A stretch of DNA of 64,000 bases from an uncultured Muribaculaceae bacterium (GTDB lineage Bacteria; Bacteroidota; Bacteroidia; Bacteroidales; Muribaculaceae): contig CAJUAF010000005.1 in assembly GCA_910584365.1 (NCBI GenBank), positions 95,664-159,663 of the forward strand. The letters are read 5' to 3'. Positions within the stretch are counted from its first letter, which is position 1, and every line of letters starts with the position of its first letter. Positions 17,482-25,500 of the stretch are shown piece by piece. The notes under the pieces were generated by a model. That model did not search any database. It was not told the DNA's origin and worked only from the letters and a program-made list of their open reading frames with translations. The position numbers and the translations under genes are program-made.

Positions 17482-17517
17482 ATTATCAGGATTACACCCT
17501 GTAATCCTGGGGATAAT
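17482..17517. repeat. Extended inverted repeat in the divergent intergenic region
   Basis: CAGGATTACA-CCC-TGTAATCCTG is a perfect 10-bp inverted repeat with a 3-nt centre; outer arms ATTATC (17482-17487) and GATAAT (17512-17517) extend it with a small bulge. It lies between two divergent genes, so it could be a regulator binding site or a hairpin. It lacks a T-run and is not a good terminator. Confidence 0.6.
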
Positions 17518-17681
17518 GTAAAAAACGCTCTGTGAAGGCCGGTCTACAAACGGTATATTTCAACCCCTCCCGACCTTAAATGAGGATTAAGCAGGGTATA
17601 TCCCGCAAAAAAATTCGTACCTTTGTCTGTCCTGACTGTGCAGGCATCCTCCCTCCCTGCTATTCCGCAACTATCTTCTCC

Positions 17682-19373
17682 ATGAAAAAGTCATTTTACA
17701 CCTTACTATTACTGACCGTCCTCTCCACTGTATTTTCCTGCCGCCGCACTTCCCGAAATCTTGCACCGTTCGGCTGGACTCCGGCGACAGCTGAATTCGA
17801 TTCGCTGACTATGCGTCTCGAACGTTACTATATAGACCGCGACAATTTCGATTCCATCGTAGCCATGACTGCCCGGATGCGCTCCATCGCCGACCGTGAT
17901 ACCTCGATCGCCCTGCTGGATTCCCGCGCCACATACTGGGAGGGGCGCCTGACGTTTTCCCGTGGAGATTACGACAAGGGTATGGAGTTGATGAGGGAAG
18001 CTCTCGAGAAGACAGACTCGGCCCGTTATCCGTATGATTACCGCCGCATCCTCTGGAATCTCGACATGGACTATCATGAGCCTACAGAAGAGCGTTACCG
18101 CCAGCTGCTTGACGATCTCTCTTTCTTCCGCGGTTGCGGTGACCTGATAATTTCCGGCGGACTGGCTATGGAACTTGGGACGTTCCTGGATGATCTTGGT
18201 GCCCCGGACGAGGGGATTCCGTACCTGTTGCTTGCCGATTCCCTGTTCGCAGCGGCCGGTCGTCCCGATCAGGTGGCCAACAACCGGATAAACCATGCCA
18301 ATGCCATACGGATTCAGGGGGATTCCCTCCGGGCGGAGAAATATTTCAGGGAGCTGCTGGCCGACACGGTTGTTCCCCTCTCGGGCTATGCCCGCGAGAT
18401 CGCATACGGAAATATCTACGCTCTCGGGGGTGACACGGCGGCTCTCCGCCATGCCTACGATATGGTGCGCGATGAGACGACGATGGAAGAGGCGGCCTGC
18501 CAGTATGAGAGTTTCCTGACCCGCGAGGCCATTGACCGCGGGGATATCGCCCGGGCAAAGCATTACCATGCCCTGGCATCGGCCCATCTTCCTTTTGCCG
18601 CCACACCGGAGGTACTCCGGGAATATTACCAGCAACGCTACCGCCTGTTCGCGATGGAGGGGAGGACCGACAGTGCCTACAAGTATCTGGAAATCACAGC
18701 CCGGCTTAATGACTCCATCAACACGTCTGAAAACCGGATAAAGGTGCGCGACGCCGCCCTGGCCGGGCGCATACGCCTTATGCGCGTGAACGCCGATCTT
18801 GAGCGGCGCAACTCTGCGATTCTCTTCCTGAGCATCACTTTCGGACTGCTCCTGCTGATTATCGGAGGATGCGTCTTTTTCTGGAGGCGCCTCCAGCGTC
18901 AGGAACTTGCGAAAGTCAAGGCTACGCTCGAACTGGAGCGCTCCAACCGGAAGATACTTGCCATGGAGCTTGTCATCCGCGAGAAAGACAAGCTCTTCGA
19001 CGCCGTCGGCCAGGAGATGTCGCAGCTGTCCGAAAACGGGGAAATCAGCCGACAGACCGCCGTAAAAATTGAAAGTTCTCTGAAAGCCCACAACGGACTG
19101 AAACCCCACCGCGACAATTTCCTGGAAACTTTCGGTCAGCTGAATCCGAATTTTGCCGCCAGGCTTAAAGAGCAGTATCCATCCCTGACTGACGCGGATA
19201 TGCGACTGGCTTCCCATATAGCGCTTGGACTGGAAAACAAGCATATAGCGTCGGTCATGGGGATTCGCCCGGAGTCAGTGAAGCAGGCGCGGTGGCGTCT
19301 GCGCTCCAAACTCGGTCTGCCGTCGGGAGTGTCGCTGGAGGATACTCTCCGTTCTTTCTCCGGACAATGCTGA
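17682..19373 (+). CDS. Membrane-anchored TPR protein with C-terminal LuxR-type helix-turn-helix
   Basis: A 563 aa probable one-component regulator. It starts MKKSFYTLLLLTVLSTVFSC with a lipobox-like VFSC, followed by about 350 residues of helical repeats (TPR-like), a membrane segment near 380-403 (ILFLSITFGLLLLIIGGCVF), a charged coiled-coil, and a C-terminal HTH around 503-545 (LTDADMRLASHIALGLENKH, then SVMGIRPESVKQARWRLRSK). TPRs would lie outside the cytoplasm and the HTH inside. Similar proteins are frequent in Bacteroidales and often sit beside polysaccharide-use genes. The divergent SusE/F-like gene is the obvious candidate target; this is inference. Confidence 0.8.
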   Translation: MKKSFYTLLLLTVLSTVFSCRRTSRNLAPFGWTPATAEFDSLTMRLERYYIDRDNFDSIVAMTARMRSIADRDTSIALLDSRATYWEGRLTFSRGDYDKGMELMREALEKTDSARYPYDYRRILWNLDMDYHEPTEERYRQLLDDLSFFRGCGDLIISGGLAMELGTFLDDLGAPDEGIPYLLLADSLFAAAGRPDQVANNRINHANAIRIQGDSLRAEKYFRELLADTVVPLSGYAREIAYGNIYALGGDTAALRHAYDMVRDETTMEEAACQYESFLTREAIDRGDIARAKHYHALASAHLPFAATPEVLREYYQQRYRLFAMEGRTDSAYKYLEITARLNDSINTSENRIKVRDAALAGRIRLMRVNADLERRNSAILFLSITFGLLLLIIGGCVFFWRRLQRQELAKVKATLELERSNRKILAMELVIREKDKLFDAVGQEMSQLSENGEISRQTAVKIESSLKAHNGLKPHRDNFLETFGQLNPNFAARLKEQYPSLTDADMRLASHIALGLENKHIASVMGIRPESVKQARWRLRSKLGLPSGVSLEDTLRSFSGQC

Positions 19374-19429
19374 CACCATCCCCGCGTTACCCCGGTGAGG
19401 CCTCAAGTTCAGGGCAGGAAGGGACCGGA

Positions 19430-19461
19430 TTTGCACGGGGAGGAAATTTTGCGTAATTTTG
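19430..19461 (+). promoter_or_regulatory. Promoter overlapping the trmD start
   Basis: TTTG (19430-19433), a 20-nt spacer and TAATTTTG (19454-19461) fit the consensus exactly. The box ends 4 nt before the trmD ATG at 19466, so transcription would start at or beside the start codon. Confidence 0.6.
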
Positions 19462-19465
19462 CGGT

Positions 19466-20140
19466 ATGCGAATCGATATCCTTACCGTTCTTCCCGAAAT
19501 GTTCGACTCCCCGCTGGGGTGTTCGATTCTCAAGCGTGCCCAGAACAAGGGGCTTGCCGAATTCCATGTGCATAATCTGAGGGATTATACCACCAACAAG
19601 CACCGCAAGGTCGATGACTATCCGTTCGGAGGCGAGGCGGGGATGGTAATGCAGGTGGAGCCGATTGACCGCTGTATCTCGGCGCTGAAGGCCGAGCGCG
19701 ATTATGACGAGGTTATTTTCACTTCCCCCGACGGAGAGCGTTTCGACCAGCCGATGGCCAACTCGATGTCGCTCCTTGACAACATCATAATTCTCTGCGG
19801 CCATTACAAGGGGGTGGATTACCGCGTGCGCGAACATCTTATAACACGCGAGATTTCCATCGGCGACTATGTGCTGACGGGGGGAGAGCTGCCGGCCATC
19901 ATCATTTCCGACGCTATCGTGCGCCTGATTCCCGGAGTGCTTGGCGACGAGCAGTCGGCTCTGAGCGATTCCTTCCAGGATTCACTTCTGTCCGCTCCGG
20001 ATTATACGCGTCCGGCCGATTACAAGGGGTGGCGGGTGCCCGATATACTCCTGTCGGGTCATGAAGCGAAAATCGCCGAGTGGCGCCACGAGCAGTCTTT
20101 GGAGCGTACGCGCCGTCTGCGCCCCGATTTGCTGAAATAA
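19466..20140 (+). CDS. trmD: tRNA (guanine(37)-N1)-methyltransferase
   Basis: TrmD methylates G37 of tRNAs to prevent frameshifting; it is a SPOUT-family SAM enzyme with a trefoil knot. The 224 aa length is normal. Signatures: MRIDILTVLPEMFDSPLGCS, DDYPFGGEAGMVMQVEPI, IILCGHYKGVDYRVREHL, and the knot sequence ISIGDYVLTGGELPA. It stands apart from the usual rpsP-rimM-trmD-rplS operon. It is convergent with a glycosyltransferase gene only 3 nt away. Confidence 0.96.
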   Translation: MRIDILTVLPEMFDSPLGCSILKRAQNKGLAEFHVHNLRDYTTNKHRKVDDYPFGGEAGMVMQVEPIDRCISALKAERDYDEVIFTSPDGERFDQPMANSMSLLDNIIILCGHYKGVDYRVREHLITREISIGDYVLTGGELPAIIISDAIVRLIPGVLGDEQSALSDSFQDSLLSAPDYTRPADYKGWRVPDILLSGHEAKIAEWRHEQSLERTRRLRPDLLK

Positions 20141-20143
20141 CCG

Positions 20144-21331
20144 TTACCCCAGTCGTGAACGCCAGAACTCCAGGAAGCGCGAGGCCACGGTCTCGCAGGC
20201 GTTATGGCGTTCCACAAAGCGGCGCGACGCTTCTCCCAACGGTCTGAGAATCCCCGGATGCTCCAGAATATATTCGAACATCGCGGTCATCCCGTCGACA
20301 TCCACGGGAGTATTGATGACGGGGCGCAGCGGGTCGAAAGTTCCCGGCGTAAAGCCCGTGCCGTCGCGGCCGATTGACGGAGGTGTTATCTCCGGTGTCC
20401 GGGGCTGCCCGATAAAATCATAGAACTCCGGTTCTCCTCCGCTGACGACCGGTATGCCGTAACCCATCGCCAGCAGGGCGTTTGTGGCCGGAGTGAAACT
20501 GTATGCCTGATCGATTACGAGATGGGCGCTTTTCAGTTGTCGGAGATATTCGGCGTAGGTGACGTTTTCCACTATTATCAGTTCCCCCTTGCCGGGATGG
20601 CGCCTGATGGCGCGCCTGGCCGCTTCCTCCAGGCGGTCGGTCCCTTTTTCGGCCATACGGTGGCTGTGGCGTCCCAGAAAGATTCTGACAGGGGACGGTT
20701 CGTCAGGCAGTTCCACCGGAATCTGTGCTGACAGATCTACGGGAATACCGCCGTATGCGAATTTTTCGGGAGAAAGGCGCCTGGCCACCGAAAGGTTATA
20801 TTCATAAAGGACGGTCACCGCGCCGTCGATGCGCTCATAGAATTCGTTTGTCCAGTCGCTGAGCGGAGAAGTCTGCCATGCCCGGATAATCTCAGGGCGC
20901 TCCAGGGCCAAAGGGCCGGGAGCGCCTGACAGGCGGAATTCGTTATAACGCATTTTTCCCTGCGGGTCAAGACATTCCTCAATCCAGGGAAGGTCGGTTC
21001 CCAGGGCCGTGAGGAAGACTCCCCGGTTATTGCGTTTGAGAAGATTAAAAAGCTGACGGTTTCGCGTGGGTTTGAGTTCGACCATCACAGGATTGGTGCA
21101 GCTGACCACGTCATATCCTTTCAGTTTCGGAGCCAGTACAGTGTTCAGCCTGAGCCAGAGGTCAAGGCCGCCGGCCGGTCCGGGGAAACGGCGGCTGATG
21201 TCTATGTCGCGTTCTGTCTGCATGAACCCCCCTCCGGATGACATCAGGGTCACCTCGCACCCCAGGCGCCGGAGTCCGGCCGCCAGGGCGCGGTGACAGT
21301 TGCTCGCATCGTTGAGAAGCAGGATTTTCAT
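20144..21331 (-). CDS. Glycosyltransferase, GT4-like
   Basis: A 395 aa protein with the two-Rossmann GT-B layout. The N-terminus MKILLLNDASNCHRALAAGL...LGCEV is the typical first strand and helix, and the C-terminal half contains RIFLGRHSHRMAEKGTDRLE and ALLAMGYGIPVVSGGEPEFY, similar to the nucleotide-sugar-binding part of GT4 enzymes. Acceptor and donor cannot be told from sequence. ATG 21331 is chosen because it gives the canonical strand; an upstream open frame overlaps the TlpA-like gene. It is the last gene of a run greA-HIT-TlpA-like-GT. No transporter or other sugar gene is adjacent. Confidence 0.78.
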   Translation of the reverse strand: MKILLLNDASNCHRALAAGLRRLGCEVTLMSSGGGFMQTERDIDISRRFPGPAGGLDLWLRLNTVLAPKLKGYDVVSCTNPVMVELKPTRNRQLFNLLKRNNRGVFLTALGTDLPWIEECLDPQGKMRYNEFRLSGAPGPLALERPEIIRAWQTSPLSDWTNEFYERIDGAVTVLYEYNLSVARRLSPEKFAYGGIPVDLSAQIPVELPDEPSPVRIFLGRHSHRMAEKGTDRLEEAARRAIRRHPGKGELIIVENVTYAEYLRQLKSAHLVIDQAYSFTPATNALLAMGYGIPVVSGGEPEFYDFIGQPRTPEITPPSIGRDGTGFTPGTFDPLRPVINTPVDVDGMTAMFEYILEHPGILRPLGEASRRFVERHNACETVASRFLEFWRSRLG

Positions 21332-21357
21332 CGCTTCGGAGAGGGGGTACGAAGGGT

Positions 21358-22455
21358 TCAGAGGTAGCGCGATACGGTGGATTCCAGACGGTTTACGGCT
21401 TCTACACGCTCCACAAGGTCGCCGTTGCGGTTGAGGATGAAAATCCCCGGGAGGGTGTTGATATTGTAGTCCGAGAGAATCTGGGCGCCCGATTTGGGTG
21501 CGTTGTAGACCGTAATCCAGGGGAGATTTTTGGCCGATTGTTTCCACTGGAATTCGTCGGCGTCGAGTCCGACCTGGAAAATCTCCAGCCCCTGACCCTT
21601 ATGGGCGGAATAGATTTTGTTCAGCTCCACATTCAGGGCCGTCGCTCCCTGGGCGTCGTAGGAGGTGAAGCAGAGAATCACCACGTTCCCTTTCGAGGCG
21701 GCCTCTGACAGGCGGCGTTCTTCCCCGGCTTCGTCATAGAGGGCTATTTCCGGGAATTTCATTTCCTGGGCCACAATAGTGTCGGCTGCCGCGGAGGGCA
21801 TGACGGCTTTGCGGTTGGACAGGTACAGGTCCTTGAGCAGGGCCGTGCGCGGGTCGGCGGGTCGGAACTGGGTGTAGGCGTTGGCTACGGCGCCGATGAT
21901 TCTCAGATCGCTTTTTTCCGTGGGGGAGAAGACGCGGGTGTCGCCGACGCGATGGAAGATGATATAGTAGGCCACGATGTCGGCGGGATCGCGCAGGATG
22001 ATTTCGGCAAGCTGGCGCTTGAGGTCCATGTCGAAAGCCACGGCCTCCTCACCTTTCTCCTTACGGACTTTTACTATAAGGTCGTTGACTTCCTGCATCT
22101 TATCGGCAGCCTCGGAACCGCTCAGGCGCACGGAACGCTGGAAGCTGGCCGCATCGGCCGAGATGGTGACTGTCTCCAGCGAGTCTATGGGGAAATAGGC
22201 CGACTCTCCGGCGAAAGTCAGGCGGTAGAGTTCGGGGTGACCTGCGGGTAGGCCGCTGACCTCGAATTTTCCTCCTTTGCCGATTTCGACGGTGTCGACC
22301 GGATACCATCCTCCGGTTCCGTTGGGAGCCTCAAGAATCATCTGTTTGCCGTCGGCGCCGGTGACAGTGCCTTCGGCCGACCATTTTTTTTCGGAACATC
22401 CCGAAAGAATGACTGCGCATCCTATAAGAGCGCCGCCTATACGTAAGAATCTCAT
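21358..22455 (-). CDS. TlpA/thioredoxin-like lipoprotein without the CxxC motif
   Basis: A 365 aa predicted lipoprotein (VILSGCSEKK, lipobox LSGC). The N-terminal part (WSAEGTVTGADGKQMILEAP...) resembles DUF4369, and the C-terminal 140 residues are thioredoxin-like: FPEIALYDEAGEERRLSEAA, GNVVILCFTSYDA, then INTLPGIFILNRNGDLV with the cis-proline. Active members read W-C-x-x-C after the first strand; here the position reads FTSYDAQG, with no cysteine pair. Redox activity of the usual kind is therefore unlikely. It lies between a HIT-family gene and a glycosyltransferase gene. Confidence 0.8.
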   Translation of the reverse strand: MRFLRIGGALIGCAVILSGCSEKKWSAEGTVTGADGKQMILEAPNGTGGWYPVDTVEIGKGGKFEVSGLPAGHPELYRLTFAGESAYFPIDSLETVTISADAASFQRSVRLSGSEAADKMQEVNDLIVKVRKEKGEEAVAFDMDLKRQLAEIILRDPADIVAYYIIFHRVGDTRVFSPTEKSDLRIIGAVANAYTQFRPADPRTALLKDLYLSNRKAVMPSAAADTIVAQEMKFPEIALYDEAGEERRLSEAASKGNVVILCFTSYDAQGATALNVELNKIYSAHKGQGLEIFQVGLDADEFQWKQSAKNLPWITVYNAPKSGAQILSDYNINTLPGIFILNRNGDLVERVEAVNRLESTVSRYL

Positions 22456-22495
22456 AAATTATGAATTACGGATATTGGAGAACAGCGGGAAGAGG

Positions 22496-22891
22496 TCATT
22501 CGAACTCGCGGGCAACCGATGCCGCGATTTTCTCCATCTCTTCCGCGGGCAAAGTGAGCTTGTCGGCGCAGAAGTTCATGTCCGAGCCGGTATTCATCGG
22601 CACCAGGTGGACATGAGTATGGGGGACATCCAGCCCGATTACGGTGATGCCCACTTTCTTGCAGGGGATTGCTTTCTTGAGAGCTTTTGCCACACGCTTG
22701 GCGAAGAGCATCAGCGAGGCGAGTTCCTCATCCGTCAGGTCGAAGATATAATCGGTCTCCTTGCGGGGAATCACCAGTACGTGGCCCGGATGGACCGGGT
22801 TGATGTCAAGAAAAGCGAAGTGGTCCTTGTCCTCGGCTACCTTGTAGGAGGGGATTTCGCCGGAGGCGATGCGGGAAAACAGTGATGCCAT
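22496..22891 (-). CDS. HIT family nucleotide-binding hydrolase
   Basis: A 131 aa histidine-triad protein with the catalytic HTHVHLV motif (His91, His93, His95). The N-terminus SLFSRIASGEIPSYKVAEDK is that of the HinT/Hit subgroup, which hydrolyses purine nucleoside phosphoramidates and aminoacyl adenylates. The gene starts 25 nt after the greA stop codon; this greA-HIT order recurs in Bacteroidales and indicates co-transcription. Confidence 0.93.
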   Translation of the reverse strand: MASLFSRIASGEIPSYKVAEDKDHFAFLDINPVHPGHVLVIPRKETDYIFDLTDEELASLMLFAKRVAKALKKAIPCKKVGITVIGLDVPHTHVHLVPMNTGSDMNFCADKLTLPAEEMEKIAASVAREFE

Positions 22892-22916
22892 ATCGGATTA
22901 CAGCGGATTAGAGGAA

Positions 22917-23387
22917 TCAGAAGGAAATTTCCTTGATTTCGAATTTCATCATGCCGGCGGGAACCTTGATTTCCACTACGTCCCCTTTCTTATGGCCGAG
23001 AAGTCCCTGGGCGATAGGAGTGGATGCGCCGATTTTCTTCTCGCGGAGATTGGCCTCGGAGTCAGCAACGATAGTGTATTCGACTTCCATGCCGTTGGCG
23101 ACATTCTTCATCGTCACCTTCGACATCAGCGCCACTTCCTCGGTGCTGAGTTTGCTTTCGTCTATGATGCGGGCGTTGGCAACAAGGTCCTTGAGTTTAG
23201 CTATTTTCATTTCGAGCATACCCTGGGCCTCTTTGGCAGCGTCGTATTCGGAGTTTTCGGACAGGTCGCCCTTGTCTCGGGCTTCGGCTATGGCGGCGGA
23301 AACGCGGGGGCGCTCCACGCTTTCGAGATACGCGATCTCCTCCATCTTTTTCTTGTAGCCGTCTTTGGTCATGAAAGTTACAGCCAT
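22917..23387 (-). CDS. greA: Transcription elongation factor GreA
   Basis: GreA rescues backtracked RNA polymerase by stimulating transcript cleavage. The 156 aa protein has the N-terminal coiled coil (TKDGYKKKMEEIAYLESVER ... ARDKGDLSENSEYDAAKEAQ with the conserved acidic tip) and the FKBP-like C-terminal domain (IGASTPIAQGLLGHKKGDVV). ATG 23387 (MAVTFMTKDG) is the family start. An open frame extends further upstream but runs through a structured leader with its own promoter and terminator-like hairpin and is not expected to be translated. Confidence 0.95.
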   Translation of the reverse strand: MAVTFMTKDGYKKKMEEIAYLESVERPRVSAAIAEARDKGDLSENSEYDAAKEAQGMLEMKIAKLKDLVANARIIDESKLSTEEVALMSKVTMKNVANGMEVEYTIVADSEANLREKKIGASTPIAQGLLGHKKGDVVEIKVPAGMMKFEIKEISF

Positions 23388-23430
23388 GATATTCAGATAT
23401 TTTTTAATGGGTTCGTAAATGGATTTTCTA

Positions 23431-23466
23431 CAAAAAGAAAGCGCCTCGCCCTCTGAATCGGGCGAG
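23431..23466 (-). terminator. Terminator-like hairpin in the greA leader
   Basis: On the minus strand CTCGCCC-GATTCAGA-GGGCGAG forms a perfect 7-bp G+C-rich stem followed by GCGCTTTCTTTTTG. It lies between the greA promoter and the greA start codon, so it could attenuate greA or end a short RNA. Confidence 0.65.
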
Positions 23467-23566
23467 ACCCTGGCGGAGCCGGTCACAGGTGACAGACCCC
23501 AGAGGTTTTCTATGTCAAACAAATTCCGGTTCCGGCAGACAGCGGCGTCGCCGCCTTCCGTACCGC
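23432..23566 (-). ncRNA. Candidate structured leader or small RNA upstream of greA
   Basis: From the predicted start near 23566 to the hairpin tail near 23432 lies about 135 nt of G+C-rich sequence with several further self-complementary segments (GCGGCG/CGCCGC; GTCAC-CT-GTGAC). It has a consensus promoter at one end and an intrinsic-terminator shape at the other, 45 nt before greA. In E. coli the greA leader also contains a terminator and releases short RNAs (GraL), a parallel of layout only. I did not recognise a known RNA family. Confidence 0.45.
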
Positions 23567-23570
23567 TCCG

Positions 23571-23602
23571 CAAAGTTACTCCAAATTTTCCACACTGCCA
23601 AA
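23571..23602 (-). promoter_or_regulatory. Promoter of greA and its leader
   Basis: The minus strand reads TTTG (23599-23602), a 20-nt spacer, and TAACTTTG (23571-23578), an exact match to the -33/-7 consensus. The predicted start is about 180 nt upstream of greA. Confidence 0.7.
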
Positions 23603-23662
23603 TTTTCCGTACTTTTCTCCCCCCTCACCGGCCCAAGGTCAGGAGGCGGGGAGTAAGGAGAA

Positions 23663-25318
23663 TCAGCGGTAGAGGACTTTGAGGCCGGTGGAGGTTACGT
23701 AGAGGGTTCCGGAGAGGGGATGGTCAACTGTGCGGCCCGTCAGGTCGTAGATGGTGATGTCCTGGGCTAAGTCGGAGGCTTCCATGGGGAGCTTGACGGT
23801 GCCGGTGGAGTTCATGGGGTGTTCAGGCAGGTCCATCCGGGCCGATACGATGCCGCGGGCCGGCACATCGAAATGATAGGTGCCTTTTGCGGTGGTCACC
23901 TTAACATCACTGACATCAGTGTTTCCGCTGTTGCAGAGAAGAATTCCTGTGGAACCGTCGGGGTTGACGAAAGCGTTGTAGTTGACCCCCGGAGAATAGT
24001 GGTCCCAGTTGTCGGTATCGACGCGATATGCTCCGGGACGGACGGCGTCGGAAGCGTGGGCCATGATGTAATAGTGGGAATTGTAGCGCAGCTGGGTCGG
24101 ATTCGTGGCGACAAGGTCGATGGCCCCGAAACAAGTCGCGCAGGCTCCTTCGCCTCGGTGGGGGGAATTTTGCTCGTCAAGCATGAAGTTCCAGGCCATG
24201 GACGCTTTGAAACGGTTGCCGAGCGGTTGGATTACAAGGTCCTCCATATCGGCGGGAAGACGCTGCCAGAGGTTGCGCCCGTCGTTCCAGGTCCCGATCG
24301 AGGACTCGGTGAAGATAAGTTCCTTATCCTTGCGGGCGTTGATGACCCCGTCCACAATGTCGGAGATCTGTCCGCCGTAGTTGTGCCAGCAGGAACCGGC
24401 CACCAGGTCGGCGCCTTCGAAACCGGTTCCCATCCGGTCGTAGGCCAGGATAGGATAATGGCGCTGGTCGGCCTTGTTGTCATAATTGTAATTATGGTCG
24501 AACAGATATATCTTCGTGTCGAGACCGGCGCGGTGAAGGGCCGGTGCCAGACCATATTTAACGAAATCAGCCTCTTCGTCCCAGGGCATCCAGAGAGATG
24601 CGGAGTTTCCGGCGTTGAGCGGTTCATTCTGCGGCGAGACAGCATGGATGCGTATGCCGTTGTCGGCCATCGCTTTGACGAACCGGGCGAAATATTCTCC
24701 GTAAGCCTTGCGGTATTCCGTCCGGAGCCGTCCGCCGGTCCAGGGATTGGCGCGGTCGTTGTCGTCGGCGTGGACTTTCATCCATAGCGGAGGAGTCCAG
24801 GGGGCGGCGATGACTTTCACGTCGGGATTATAGGAGAGAATTTCCTTCATCACCGGAATCACATAGTCGGTCTCGTCGGAATGCAGACGGAAATTCTTCA
24901 GCAGGTCGTTGTCGGGTCCTTTTTCGTCGCAGAGGGTATATTCGTCGCTGGAGAAGTCGTTGCAGCCGATGGATATCCTGACGTATGAAACCCCGTAACC
25001 GTCGGTGGGGGAAAAGGTGCGGCGGAGCAGTTCGGAGCGCTCGGCGGGAGTCATGCGGAAAAGGTTGTAGCAGGCGGCGTAGGTTATCGCGTAGCCGAAA
25101 CCGTCGATCTGCTGGTTGCGCCGGTCGGTCAGGAGGATTGAATTATAGGTGTCGTTGCCGTCGACGGCGGCAACAGACTGTTCCAGTGAGCGGGAACGGT
25201 CGCCGGAGGTAGTCAGTACGCGGGCGTATTGCGCCGACAGGGGGAGTGTCGCACCGCCGGCCATCAGGGCCGCTGCGGCAAATACGCGCAATGCTGTTTT
25301 GCAAGGATTGGTTTTCAT
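23663..25318 (-). CDS. Glycoside hydrolase family 30 with C-terminal sorting-type tail
   Basis: A 551 aa secreted hydrolase of the GH30 clan (beta-glucosidase, beta-1,6-glucanase or related). Signal peptide in the first 30 residues (ALMAGGATLPLSAQ). The barrel contains QQIDGFGYAITYA, VRISIGCNDFSSDEY, the acid/base Glu232 in HAVSPQNEP and the nucleophile Glu338 in LIFTESSIG. A small beta domain follows, then an ending LTGRTVDHPLSGTLYV...KVLYR that matches the pattern of the tail on the SusE/F-like protein at 15685. ATG 25318 is chosen because it gives a signal peptide. A TACTTTTG box at 25377-25384 may be its promoter. Substrate is not deducible. Confidence 0.9.
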   Translation of the reverse strand: MKTNPCKTALRVFAAAALMAGGATLPLSAQYARVLTTSGDRSRSLEQSVAAVDGNDTYNSILLTDRRNQQIDGFGYAITYAACYNLFRMTPAERSELLRRTFSPTDGYGVSYVRISIGCNDFSSDEYTLCDEKGPDNDLLKNFRLHSDETDYVIPVMKEILSYNPDVKVIAAPWTPPLWMKVHADDNDRANPWTGGRLRTEYRKAYGEYFARFVKAMADNGIRIHAVSPQNEPLNAGNSASLWMPWDEEADFVKYGLAPALHRAGLDTKIYLFDHNYNYDNKADQRHYPILAYDRMGTGFEGADLVAGSCWHNYGGQISDIVDGVINARKDKELIFTESSIGTWNDGRNLWQRLPADMEDLVIQPLGNRFKASMAWNFMLDEQNSPHRGEGACATCFGAIDLVATNPTQLRYNSHYYIMAHASDAVRPGAYRVDTDNWDHYSPGVNYNAFVNPDGSTGILLCNSGNTDVSDVKVTTAKGTYHFDVPARGIVSARMDLPEHPMNSTGTVKLPMEASDLAQDITIYDLTGRTVDHPLSGTLYVTSTGLKVLYR

Positions 25319-25500
25319 GGGGCTTTTGTTATTACAGATACCAGATACGGAAGTAAGCCGGGGCAGTTTCCTGATGCAAAAGTAGTCCATTTCGGCGGCA
25401 TCTGCAACCTGCGGTAATAAAAACGGTAAATGGGAGTAGGTCTATATGGTTGATTTACAAGAGAAAATCGGAACAGGTCGGTAAAAGCCGGAAGACGCGC

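Larger units (their letters stand above)
17248..17681. other. Divergent intergenic region upstream of the SusE/F-like and TPR-HTH genes
   Basis: 434 nt without a supported gene. It contains a minus-strand promoter (17368-17398), an extended dyad at 17482-17517, and a plus-strand -7 box TACCTTTG at 17618-17625 about 57 nt before the regulator start at 17682. An open frame from 17580 would extend the regulator by 34 residues, but those residues precede a clean signal peptide and are unlikely to be translated. The sequence between 17376 and 17410 is very A+T-rich. Confidence 0.55.

Noticed and set aside
17709..19244. 511-codon minus-strand open frame
   Set aside because: Antisense to the TPR-HTH regulator gene; composition is not protein-like and no family is recognised.
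23388..23573. N-terminal extension of GreA by 62 residues
   Set aside because: The extension runs through the promoter-proximal leader and a terminator-like hairpin; GreA proteins begin at the MAVTFMTKDG-type start.
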